The position numbers and the translations under genes were made by a program. 39,809 nucleotides of DNA from an uncultured Prevotellaceae bacterium. GTDB taxonomy: Bacteria > Bacteroidota > Bacteroidia > Bacteroidales > Bacteroidaceae. Of the stretch, positions 6,501-14,927 are shown in pieces. The stretch is taken from the NCBI GenBank assembly GCA_902786665.1, contig CADADN010000040.1:1178-40986 (forward strand), given 5' to 3'. The notes under the pieces are model-generated. The model searched no databases, was not told the DNA's origin, and saw only the letters and a list, made by a program, of their open reading frames with translations. Within the stretch, counting starts at the first letter, position 1. The number at the start of each line of letters is the position of its first letter.

Positions 6501-9500
6501 TTATTCCGTCCAGTCTTCCTGTGTCTTGCGCACGTAGGACTTGTAACGGATTTGTGCCATGCGCTGGGCCTCTGCGAAGAGTTCCTCTGCCTCCTCGGGA
6601 TAAGCCTTCTTCACCGACAGGTAGCGAACCTCGCCCAAGAGGAAGTCGTGGAACTTGCTCCAGTCAGGCTCTTTCGAGTCGAGTGAGAACGGGTTCTTCT
6701 GCTCCTCGATGAGGGCTGGGTTGTAACGCCAGAGGTGCCAGTAGCCACACTCCACGGCGCGCTTCTCCTCGGCCTGGCTCTTGCCCATGCCGCCCTTGGC
6801 CTTCAGACCGTGGTTGATACATGGTGCGTAGGCGATGATGATGGAAGGTCCGTGCCATGCCTCTGCCTCGCGGATGGCCTTGAGGCACTGTGCGTGGTCG
6901 GCGCCCATGGCAATCTGTGCCACATACACATAACCGTAGGTGGTGGCGATCATGCCAAGGTCCTTCTTGCGGATGCGCTTGCCTTGAGCGGCAAACTGTG
7001 CGATGGCGCCAAGCGGAGTGGCCTTAGATGCCTGGCCGCCGGTGTTGGAGTACACCTCGGTGTCGAGCACCAGGATGTTCACATCCTCGCCGGAAGCGAT
7101 GACATGGTCGAGACCGCCGTAGCCGATGTCGTAGGAGGCACCGTCGCCGCCGATAATCCACTGTGAGCGCTTCACCAGGTAGTGGTCGAGGGTCTTCAAC
7201 TCCTTGCAGGTCTCGCAACCGCATTCGGCAGCCTTGTCGATGTAGGGCTTCATGAGGGCGGCCAGACGCTTTGTCTCCTCGGCGTCCTCGCGCTTCTCAA
7301 TCCATTCCTGGACAAGAGCCTTGAACTCCTCGGGGCACTCGTCGAAAGCGGTGGCCTCGACAAGCAGCTTCGTCAGGCGCTCCTTCATCTTCTTCACACC
7401 GAGGGCCATGCCAAGACCGAACTCGCAGAAGTCCTCGAAGAGGGAGTTGTTGAACACGGGGCCTTGACCCTTCTCGTTCTTCGTGTAAGGAGTGGAGGGG
7501 ATGGAGGCGGAGTAGATGGATGAGCAACCGGTGGCGTTGGCAATCATCTCACGGTCGCCGAAGAGTTGGGAGATGAGTTTCACGTAAGGTGTCTCACCGC
7601 AACCGGCACAAGCACCGGAGAACTCGAAGAGCGGCTGTGCGAACTGTGAGTTCTTCACGTTGCTCTTGATGTCTACCAAGTCTTGCTTCGACTTCACGTT
7701 CTTCACGCAGTATTCCCAGTTGGCTGCCTCTTGCTTCATAGCCTCGGCATCGGGATTGAACGGAGCCATGGTAAGGGCCTTGCCCAACTTCGGGTTGCCC
7801 GGGCAGATGTCGGCGCAGTTGCCGCAGCCGAGACAGTCGAGCACGGACACCTGGATGGCGAAGTGCATGCCCTTCATGGCCTTCGGGGCCTTCATCTCGA
7901 TGGTCTTGCCTTGGTAGCCTGCCAATTCCTCGTCGGTGAGGACGAACGGACGGATGGCAGCGTGAGGACAGATGTATGCACACTGGTTGCACTGGATACA
8001 GTTGTCGAGGTTCCATACAGGAACGAAGGCTTCCACACCACGCTTCTCATAAGCAGCGGTGCCCACTTCCCAAGAACCGTCGGTGGTGCCGAACTTGGTG
8101 TAAACGCTCACAGGAAGCAGGTCGCCAGCCTGGGCGTTGATGGGGCGTACCACCTCCTTGACGAATGCGGGAGCGTCGTCCTCAACGACAGCGTCGTCGG
8201 GAAGGTTGGCCCATGCGGGGTCGATGACAAATTCCTTGTACTCGCCACCACGGTCGACAGCAGCATAGTTCTTGTCGATGATGTCCTGGCCTTTAGAGCC
8301 ATAAGACTTCACGATGAACTTCTTCATCTGCTCCACGGCGAGCTCCTCGGGAATCACCTGGGTGATGCGGAAGAAGGCCGACTGCAGGATGGTGTTCGTG
8401 CGGTTGCCGAGGCCGATTTCCTGGGCAATCTTCGTGGCGTTGATGGTGTAGACGGTGATGTTGTTCTCTGCGAAGTAGCGCTTCACCTTGTTGGGCATGA
8501 AGCGTGCCAGCTCCTCACCCTCGAAGATGGTGTTGAGCAGGAAGGTGCCGTTCTTCTGCAAGCCACGTGTCACGTCATACATGTGGAGGTAGGCCTGAAC
8601 GTGGCAAGCCACGAAGTTCGGCGTGGTCACCAGGTAGGTGGAGCGGATGGGCTCGTCGCCGAAACGCAGGTGTGAGCAGGTGAAACCACCCGACTTCTTC
8701 GAGTCATAGGAGAAGTATGCCTGGCAATACTTGTCGGTGTTGTCGCCGATGATTTTCACTGAGTTCTTGTTGGCACCCACCGTGCCGTCGGCTCCGAGGC
8801 CGTAGAACTTGGCTTGGTACATGCTCTTGCCGCCCAAAGCGATTTCGGGAACGACGGGGAGCGAGGTGAAGGTCACGTCGTCGACGATGCCGATGGTGAA
8901 ATGGTTCTTCGGCTCTGGCATGGCCAGGTTGTTGAAGACGGAGATGATCTGTGCCGGAGTGGTGTCGTGAGAACCCAGACCGTAGCGGCCGCCGACGATG
9001 AGAGGACGGTCCTCCACGTCATAGTAAGCCGACTTCACATCCATGTAGAGAGGCTCGCCCTCTGCTCCTGGCTCCTTCGTGCGGTCGAGAACGGCGATGC
9101 GTTTCACCGACTTGGGCACGGAGGCCAGCAGGTGCTTGATGGAGAAGGGACGATAGAGGTGCACGCTCAGCATGCCCACCTTCTCGCCATTGGCGTTGAG
9201 ATGGTCGATGGCCTCGCGAGCGGCGTCGGTGGCAGAACCCATCAGGATGACCATGCGGTCGGCATCCTCTGCTCCGTAGTAGGAGAACAGGTGATACTCG
9301 CGGCCGGTGATCTCGCTGATTTTCTGCAGGTATTCCTCCACAACCTCGGGGACTGCATCGTAATATTGGTTGCAAGCCTCGCGGTGGGTGAAGAATGTCT
9401 CGGGGTTCTCGGCGGTACCGCGGGTGACAGGGCGCTCAGGAGTGAGGGCACGGTCGCGGAAACGCTTGATGTCGGCCTCGTCAACCAAGGGCAGGATGTC

Positions 9501-10073
9501 CTCGTTGTCAAGACGCTCGATCTTGTGGTACTCATGAGAGGTGCGGAAACCATCGAAGAAGTTGATGAAGGGCACGCAGGTCTTCAGTGAGGCAAGGTGT
9601 GCCACTGCGGTGAGGTCCATGACCTCTTGGACAGAGCCTTCGCAAAGCATGGCGAAGCCGGTCTGGCGGCAGGCCATGACATCCTGGTGGTCGCCGAAGA
9701 TGCAAAGCGAGTGGGAAGCAAGCGTACGTGCCGACACGTCGAACACGCAGGGGAGCAACTCACCGGCAATCTTGTACATGTTCGGAATCATCAGAAGCAA
9801 GCCTTGTGAGGCGGTGAAGGTGGTGGTCAAAGCACCGGCTTGCAGGGAGCCATGCACGGCGCCGGCAGCACCGGCCTCCGATTGCATTTCCTGTACAAAG
9901 ACGGTTTGTCCCCAAAGGTTCTTGCGGCCACGAGCGGCCCACTCGTCCACGTGCTCTGCCATGGGCGATGATGGCGTGATGGGATAGATGGCAGCCACTT
10001 CGCTAAACATGTAGCTGATGTGTGCGGCAGCCTCGTTGCCATCACAAGTGATGAATTTTTTTTCCTTTGCCAT
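6501..10073 (-). CDS. nifJ: Pyruvate:ferredoxin (flavodoxin) oxidoreductase, single chain
   Basis: A 1190-residue homodimer-type enzyme that oxidises pyruvate with CoA to acetyl-CoA and CO2, passing electrons to ferredoxin or flavodoxin. The length is typical of the single-chain form. In order: N-terminal pyrimidine-binding domain (ITPSSPMAEHVDEWA), the transketolase-C-like and gamma-type domains, two 4Fe-4S motifs (CIQCNQCAYICP and CLGCGNCADICP) in a ferredoxin-like insert, the extra cluster cysteine motif CAGCGETP, and the thiamine-diphosphate domain (GDGASYDIGYGGLDHV...YSNTGGQ). All key cysteines are present. It is a central enzyme of strict anaerobic fermentation and its presence fits a Bacteroidales host. 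The gene is monocistronic, with a terminator at 6430-6453. Confidence 0.97.
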   Translation of the reverse strand: MAKEKKFITCDGNEAAAHISYMFSEVAAIYPITPSSPMAEHVDEWAARGRKNLWGQTVFVQEMQSEAGAAGAVHGSLQAGALTTTFTASQGLLLMIPNMYKIAGELLPCVFDVSARTLASHSLCIFGDHQDVMACRQTGFAMLCEGSVQEVMDLTAVAHLASLKTCVPFINFFDGFRTSHEYHKIERLDNEDILPLVDEADIKRFRDRALTPERPVTRGTAENPETFFTHREACNQYYDAVPEVVEEYLQKISEITGREYHLFSYYGAEDADRMVILMGSATDAAREAIDHLNANGEKVGMLSVHLYRPFSIKHLLASVPKSVKRIAVLDRTKEPGAEGEPLYMDVKSAYYDVEDRPLIVGGRYGLGSHDTTPAQIISVFNNLAMPEPKNHFTIGIVDDVTFTSLPVVPEIALGGKSMYQAKFYGLGADGTVGANKNSVKIIGDNTDKYCQAYFSYDSKKSGGFTCSHLRFGDEPIRSTYLVTTPNFVACHVQAYLHMYDVTRGLQKNGTFLLNTIFEGEELARFMPNKVKRYFAENNITVYTINATKIAQEIGLGNRTNTILQSAFFRITQVIPEELAVEQMKKFIVKSYGSKGQDIIDKNYAAVDRGGEYKEFVIDPAWANLPDDAVVEDDAPAFVKEVVRPINAQAGDLLPVSVYTKFGTTDGSWEVGTAAYEKRGVEAFVPVWNLDNCIQCNQCAYICPHAAIRPFVLTDEELAGYQGKTIEMKAPKAMKGMHFAIQVSVLDCLGCGNCADICPGNPKLGKALTMAPFNPDAEAMKQEAANWEYCVKNVKSKQDLVDIKSNVKNSQFAQPLFEFSGACAGCGETPYVKLISQLFGDREMIANATGCSSIYSASIPSTPYTKNEKGQGPVFNNSLFEDFCEFGLGMALGVKKMKERLTKLLVEATAFDECPEEFKALVQEWIEKREDAEETKRLAALMKPYIDKAAECGCETCKELKTLDHYLVKRSQWIIGGDGASYDIGYGGLDHVIASGEDVNILVLDTEVYSNTGGQASKATPLGAIAQFAAQGKRIRKKDLGMIATTYGYVYVAQIAMGADHAQCLKAIREAEAWHGPSIIIAYAPCINHGLKAKGGMGKSQAEEKRAVECGYWHLWRYNPALIEEQKNPFSLDSKEPDWSKFHDFLLGEVRYLSVKKAYPEEAEELFAEAQRMAQIRYKSYVRKTQEDWTE

Positions 10074-10125
10074 TGTTATAATAAAAGGTTAAAAATGATA
10101 TGATGTTTGTCTCATGTTTGTTGAC

Positions 10126-11313
10126 TTAATAGAGAAAGCCCAAAAGCCACAACGGTAGTTGGTCGTCTTTGCCCACCTCCGTGTTGTAGCGGAAGCTGAT
10201 GGTGCCGGGCGGCGGCTGCCTCGTAGGGCTGTGAAGGGCGTCGCTGACGATGAAGCGGAAATGACCGTCTACCTGGTAGGCGGTGTCGTGGCTTGCCTGG
10301 TTCACCTTGTGGTCCTTCCAAAGGGAATTGACGAAGAACGTCTCCATCACGTCTTGCTGCTCCACCTTGCTCGGATAGATGGCATACATCAGGTTGGGGT
10401 TGTGCAGCATCACCTTGGACGGCTTCTTCGGGAACGACTGCCCCAAAGGGTAGATCATGTTGATCAGACGGGCGTCGGCCAGGTATTTGATGTAGTTCAT
10501 CACCGTGGCGCGGCTCGTGTCGATGTCGATGGCCAGCTGGCTCACGTTGGGGGCCTTCGGGCCGTCCACGGCCATCTCGTAGAACAACCGCTTGATGCGG
10601 GTGAGGTATTTCAACTCTATCTGCTTGATGAGCAGGATGTCAACTTCTGTCATCATGTTCATCGTCTTGAGCAGGTTCTCCGAATAGTTGCGACGCTCTT
10701 GGAAGAACGGATAGAACCCATGGTGCAGGTAGTCCTGGAAGTATTCCTGGGGGCGTGCCTTCGGGAGAATCGACTTGATGATGTGCTCATGGTCGGACAG
10801 AATCTCGTCAAGCGTGTAAGGGCGGAAGTTGTTGCCTGTCTGAAGGTTGAGAAACTCGCGGAAAGAGAAGCCGCGGAGATTGTAACTCTTGACGATGCCG
10901 TTGAGTTCGGGGTTCTCCTCCTTCAGGCGCATCACACTCGAACCCGTGAACACGATGTGCAGGTCGGGATAGTTGTCGTAGCACTTGCGAAGGTCCTCGC
11001 TCCAGTTGGGTTGCTTGAAGACCTGGTCTACAAGAAGCACCTTGCCGCCTTTGCGGTAGAACTCACCGGCAAACTCCTCTATGCCATGCTCCTGGAAATA
11101 GAAGTTGTTCATGTTCACATAAAGGCATTGCTTGTCACGCGTGTTGTAGTGCTCTTTGGCATATTGCAGAAGGAAAGTCGTCTTGCCCACGCCACGGGTG
11201 CCCTTGATGCCGATGAGACGGTCGTTCCAGTCTATCTCGTCCATGAGGCCGCGACGGACAGGGGCGGTGGTGTGCTCCACAAGGTAGGTGTGAGTGCGGA
11301 AAAAGGCTTCCAT
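10126..11313 (-). CDS. AAA ATPase of the AAA_14/DUF4143 type
   Basis: A 395-residue ATPase from the ATG at 11313. It has Walker A GTRGVGKTT (38-46), a Walker-B-like strand KVLLVDQVFK (91-100) and sensor strand VFTGSS, the AAA_14 pattern, followed by a winged-helix-like region (VSQLAIDIDTSRATVMNYIKYL) and a C-terminal DUF4143-type segment. The usual catalytic Glu after the Walker B Asp is Gln97 here. Such proteins are abundant in Bacteroidetes and of unknown role. The frame is open to 11376, but the promoter at 11406-11436 gives a leader compatible with either start; MEAFFRTHTY is the conserved family-like beginning. It lies 52 bases upstream of nifJ's start in mirror order on the same strand but has its own promoter. 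Confidence 0.85.
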   Translation of the reverse strand: MEAFFRTHTYLVEHTTAPVRRGLMDEIDWNDRLIGIKGTRGVGKTTFLLQYAKEHYNTRDKQCLYVNMNNFYFQEHGIEEFAGEFYRKGGKVLLVDQVFKQPNWSEDLRKCYDNYPDLHIVFTGSSVMRLKEENPELNGIVKSYNLRGFSFREFLNLQTGNNFRPYTLDEILSDHEHIIKSILPKARPQEYFQDYLHHGFYPFFQERRNYSENLLKTMNMMTEVDILLIKQIELKYLTRIKRLFYEMAVDGPKAPNVSQLAIDIDTSRATVMNYIKYLADARLINMIYPLGQSFPKKPSKVMLHNPNLMYAIYPSKVEQQDVMETFFVNSLWKDHKVNQASHDTAYQVDGHFRFIVSDALHSPTRQPPPGTISFRYNTEVGKDDQLPLWLLGFLY

Positions 11314-11405
11314 TCTGATTTGTTTCTGACTTCTCTTGATGCTGTGATGCTCCCTGTTGGCTTTTTGGAACAACAATCCAAGATATCCCTATTGCTAAGT
11401 TTTGG

Positions 11406-11436
11406 CAAAGGTAGCATTTTTTTGTCAAATTGCAAA
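11406..11436 (-). promoter_or_regulatory. Promoter of the AAA ATPase gene
   Basis: The minus strand reads TTTG (11433-11436), 19 bp, TACCTTTG (11406-11413), an exact Bacteroidetes promoter. The remainder of the gap to 11635 shows no gene and no clear promoter for the protease. Confidence 0.75.
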
Positions 11437-11635
11437 GTATAGATTGCAAAATATGCATGTTTTTTGCGTTTTTTATGGGTTGTAGGTGCAATCACTGCAA
11501 CACCTGCTTTCCCTATCGCCATGTTTCTGCCTGTCCATGAAAAAGAAACTGCCAAATGACCATGTTTTTTTCGCCATTGCTGATAGAAAATGGGGGCTTG
11601 TGTTACTCTATATGCTAAACCAACATTCTTGACTG

Positions 11636-13339
11636 ATGAAAAAGCTATTACTTCTTTTCGTTACACTATTGAGTGCCAATCATATTTCGGCACAGTCGTC
11701 GGCAAATGGATATATGGTAGATGCCGTATGGTCTCAAGGCTATCCATACAATATTTTCTGCCCGTCGCTGGCGAATGGAAACAAAGCGTTGACAGGATGC
11801 GGTGCTACGGCCATGGCGCAGATTTTCTATTATTACCAGTTCCCGTTGAAAGGAACTGGCCATGTGAAATATGGAAACGTGGACGTTGACTTGGACGCAT
11901 GCGCCATCGACTGGCAGCACATCCAGCCGAGATATGGTGCACAGGCTTCGGAAACGGAGAAGGAGGCAGTGGCCAACCTGATGCGCGTGGTGGGGGCCGC
12001 GATGAAAATGCATTATATGACTAATGGCAGTTCACCTTACAATTATCCCAGCATGATGTGGGGACTGCAGCATTATCTTCACCTCTCGCCCCAGTCAAGG
12101 TATCTTCGACGTTGTTACTATTCTACTGCTGAATGGATGGAAATGCTATGCAAGGAATTGGATGAAGGGCATCCGGTATTCTACAGGGGAGACCATAGCG
12201 AACCCGACAAGAGTTTGGCCGGGCATATGTTTGTCGTCGATGGCCATGACGGGACATCGCTATTTCACGCCAATTACGGGCATGGGGAAGACTACCAGAT
12301 ACGTTGGGTGGACCTCAATCTGCTCAACCAAGGCAACGGCACAAACCCGGGCGTGGGGGGTGTATGCTATCATCATAGGCAGGCCATGGTCACCGATTGC
12401 GTTCCCATGCAGGGGCTTTCCGATTCCGACTTCGACCCCATCGCTCTGGTGGTGGACACCACCTTGTTCGTGGGCGACGACCCTTATGCCAGCACCGTCG
12501 TTGCGAGAAACAGCGTATATGTGAACAGTGCTGTCAAGTTGGTAAGTTTCTTTGGGGCTTCAATAGATTGTTCTGTCGGGTTCTATCGTGACGGCGTGTT
12601 GCAAGCTGTCTCGCCAACTGTATTACGCAGCCAATCTTTCCCGGATGGTGGCAGGATGAGGTATTTCAGGGGATTTTTCACCCTGCCATCGACATTGGGA
12701 AATGGTGAATATGAGATGAGCATCGTTTCGAGAGAAAATGAAAGCGCACCATGGGTAAGAGGGTGGGACAATGCACCCAACCGTGTGCCCGTGACCGTGG
12801 AAAACGGGACTTTCACCTTCCACGTCCTGCCATCACACAAACTCGACACCCACCTCTACCTGCTCGATGGCATCAAGGAAGTGACAGGCCAAAATGGAGG
12901 GAAGACTTTTGAGTTCACCATCTGCAACCCTTCAGAAAACAACTTTGAAGACTCCTTGCGGATTTGCATCAGCAATAAAGGCAAAACATACCTTTCTCAC
13001 CAACTTACGTCCATCTATGATGGCCAGCAGATGACCTATCGCTATTTCATCCCTGACACCAAGGCCGATTTCTCTGAAGGCTATGAGATAAGTGCCTTTT
13101 ATAGGGAATTGAACGGCAAGCGTTGGCTGCCGCTCACCGACTATGCCACTGCTGTAAGGCAGCAAGATGTCGCACCGGTGAAAGGACTCACCATCAGCAC
13201 CTTGGGAGGTGTCTGCGTGAGGCGTTGGAGCACGACTCCTGGTGAGCAAGAATACGCCAACGTATTGAGAAGTTTGCCAAAAGGTGTCTATGTCATACAA
13301 GATGCCAACGGCTCACGCAAATTTGTCAAATCCAGATAA
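11636..13339 (+). CDS. Secreted C10-family cysteine protease, no propeptide, T9SS-like tail
   Basis: A 567-residue exported protease related to streptopain (SpeB) and interpain. Signal peptide MKKLLLLFVTLLSANHISAQ. The catalytic motif TGCGATAMAQI places Cys55 only about 35 residues after cleavage, so the long inhibitory propeptide of SpeB-like zymogens is absent. The catalytic His is probably His197 in AGHMFVVDG. The following loop reads HANYGHGE (211-218) where C10 enzymes usually have an NWGWGG-like sequence. About 330 C-terminal residues look like beta-sandwich domains, ending VLRSLPKGVYVIQ...KFVKSR, typical of type IX secretion sorting domains. Role: probably extracellular protein degradation, unless the altered loop abolishes activity. 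Two hairpins follow the gene. Confidence 0.85.
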   Translation: MKKLLLLFVTLLSANHISAQSSANGYMVDAVWSQGYPYNIFCPSLANGNKALTGCGATAMAQIFYYYQFPLKGTGHVKYGNVDVDLDACAIDWQHIQPRYGAQASETEKEAVANLMRVVGAAMKMHYMTNGSSPYNYPSMMWGLQHYLHLSPQSRYLRRCYYSTAEWMEMLCKELDEGHPVFYRGDHSEPDKSLAGHMFVVDGHDGTSLFHANYGHGEDYQIRWVDLNLLNQGNGTNPGVGGVCYHHRQAMVTDCVPMQGLSDSDFDPIALVVDTTLFVGDDPYASTVVARNSVYVNSAVKLVSFFGASIDCSVGFYRDGVLQAVSPTVLRSQSFPDGGRMRYFRGFFTLPSTLGNGEYEMSIVSRENESAPWVRGWDNAPNRVPVTVENGTFTFHVLPSHKLDTHLYLLDGIKEVTGQNGGKTFEFTICNPSENNFEDSLRICISNKGKTYLSHQLTSIYDGQQMTYRYFIPDTKADFSEGYEISAFYRELNGKRWLPLTDYATAVRQQDVAPVKGLTISTLGGVCVRRWSTTPGEQEYANVLRSLPKGVYVIQDANGSRKFVKSR

Positions 13340-13342
13340 ATG

Positions 13343-13374
13343 TTGAGGGGCGATGCATGTGCGTCGCCTCTCAA
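13343..13374 (+). terminator. Hairpin after the C10 protease gene
   Basis: A 15-bp stem with two G-U pairs (13343-13357 with 13360-13374) begins four bases after the stop codon. There is no immediate U run. Confidence 0.55.
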
Positions 13375-13391
13375 GGTTCTTGGTGCATTTT

Positions 13392-13437
13392 CTCCTCACG
13401 CGTTCATCGGCAGCAGATATGATGGATGCGTGAGGAG
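13392..13437. terminator. Second hairpin downstream of the protease
   Basis: A 17-bp stem with two mismatches (13392-13408 with 13421-13437). A T-rich stretch begins about 30 bases later (13470-13486), followed by TATCTTTA at 13489-13496, one base off the -7 consensus and a possible promoter of the next gene. Confidence 0.45.
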
Positions 13438-13628
13438 TATGGGTTGAAATAATTCACGCTCCTTTCGCCTTTTTCTTGTTTTTTTTCGTATCTTTACACC
13501 GTCATTCAGGACATCCATGAATAGGGTGGCATCTTTGTGCTTGTAAAATGTGCTGATTGTCAAGTTGTTATGAGCGCAATTCCCTGACAGGCTACTTGAA
13601 AGAGATGCTTCCCGAAAGATGATGAAAG

Positions 13629-14681
13629 ATGATGCTGACGCATATTTATAACCCGGAGCACGACCTTGCCTTGGCATACGGAGGCGAGGGTTTCACTCCT
13701 CCAGCAGCAGGAAGGGGGATGCGGGCGGGACTGGGGTTCTTGCCCGCCTTCTGGGCTAATGAGGGCGACTCCATATTGGTGGATGACGTCACGGCGATGG
13801 AAAGGGCGGCCGCACCATTCGGGGAATTCCTCCCCAAGGTGGCGTTCGTTTCCTGGAGCCAGCTACCTGATGTCGTCAAAAGCCATGAACACCTTGAAAT
13901 CAGACCGTGGGGGTGGGACATGGCCTTGCGCCACCAACTGCTGCGTACAGGCGTCCCTGCCGGCAGCCTGCCCACGACAGGGGAAGTGGAAAGGGTGAGG
14001 ATGCTCTCACACAGAAGGACCACCATCCCGTTGTTGCGACACTTGGTGGACACGTTGCCCGACATGGTGGGAAAGCGTCTTGAAGCCAACAGCTTGGATG
14101 AGGTGCGGCAATGGCTTTCGCAAGAGGGAGCCATCGTGTGCAAGGCTCCTTGGAGCTGCAGTGGAAGGGGGGTGCGCTTCGTCGAGACAGAACTTGATGA
14201 CAACCTCGAGGGATTCCTGCGCAATGTGCTGGCACACCAGGGCTGCGTCATCGTAGAGCATGGATATCATAGGTTGATGGATTTCGCAATGGAGTTCATG
14301 GCCGAGGATGGGGTGGTGCGATACGAAGGCCTCTCGCTCTTCGATACGCGCAATGGGGCGTATTCGGGCAACGTGCTGGCTGCGGAGGAAGAGAAATGGG
14401 GACTGTTGGAAAAGGAAATTCCGTTGGAAGTCGTGCGGCCACTCGTTCCCGCATTGGAAGCACTACTTGCAGAGACGTTCGCCGGTTACAAAGGGGCGCT
14501 GGGGGTGGATATGATGCTGGTGGAAGAGAAAGGCCACCGGAAAATCCATCCCTGTGTAGAAGTCAACCTGCGATGCACGATGGGATGGGTGGCACTCGCC
14601 GTGGCACAACGCACCCGGGGAAGGTTTGACACCATGCGCGTGACGTGCCGGAAAGGACAATACCATTTATGCTTAGCTTGA
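13629..14681 (+). CDS. Uncharacterised Bacteroidetes protein with ATP-grasp-like features
   Basis: A 350-residue cytoplasmic protein starting with two Met codons (13629 and 13632), then LTHIYNPEHDLALAYGG. I know NPEHDLALA-type proteins only as conserved hypotheticals of Bacteroidetes. The second half has an ATP-grasp look: a Lys in IVCKAPWSCSGRGV (about 170-183) as in the nucleotide-binding loop, and near the end KIHPCVEVNLRCTMG (about 305-319), where an Asn/Glu pair resembles the metal-binding E-x-N of ATP-grasp ligases. If correct, the enzyme would ligate a carboxylate to an amine or thiol; no substrate can be proposed. It runs alone, between the protease and the GH43 gene. Confidence 0.7.
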   Translation: MMLTHIYNPEHDLALAYGGEGFTPPAAGRGMRAGLGFLPAFWANEGDSILVDDVTAMERAAAPFGEFLPKVAFVSWSQLPDVVKSHEHLEIRPWGWDMALRHQLLRTGVPAGSLPTTGEVERVRMLSHRRTTIPLLRHLVDTLPDMVGKRLEANSLDEVRQWLSQEGAIVCKAPWSCSGRGVRFVETELDDNLEGFLRNVLAHQGCVIVEHGYHRLMDFAMEFMAEDGVVRYEGLSLFDTRNGAYSGNVLAAEEEKWGLLEKEIPLEVVRPLVPALEALLAETFAGYKGALGVDMMLVEEKGHRKIHPCVEVNLRCTMGWVALAVAQRTRGRFDTMRVTCRKGQYHLCLA

Positions 14682-14927
14682 AATATCCATGGTAAACAAT
14701 CTCTCCAATGGCATTCTTGTCTTAACACGCGCTCGGCTTTGCCGCTCGGCTCGTCCAAGAATTATCACGTATTTTTCATTAATTGTTGCACGAAATGAAA
14801 TGGCTTGAAATTTATGATTAATTAAATGGTAATTATATGTTTAAGAACTATTTATGCAGTTTGATGGGGAATACAAGTGAATCATGTAGCTTAGAATAAA
14901 AAACAACCATACTAAAAACCACAAATC

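Noticed and set aside
7683-8675. Long open frame (330 codons) opposite nifJ
   Set aside because: It lies wholly antisense to a clear enzyme gene; its composition (His, Val and Gly rich) follows from the other strand's codon bias.
10159-11442. 427-codon open frame opposite the AAA ATPase gene
   Set aside because: Antisense shadow of a gene with intact ATPase motifs; no protein-like motif of its own.
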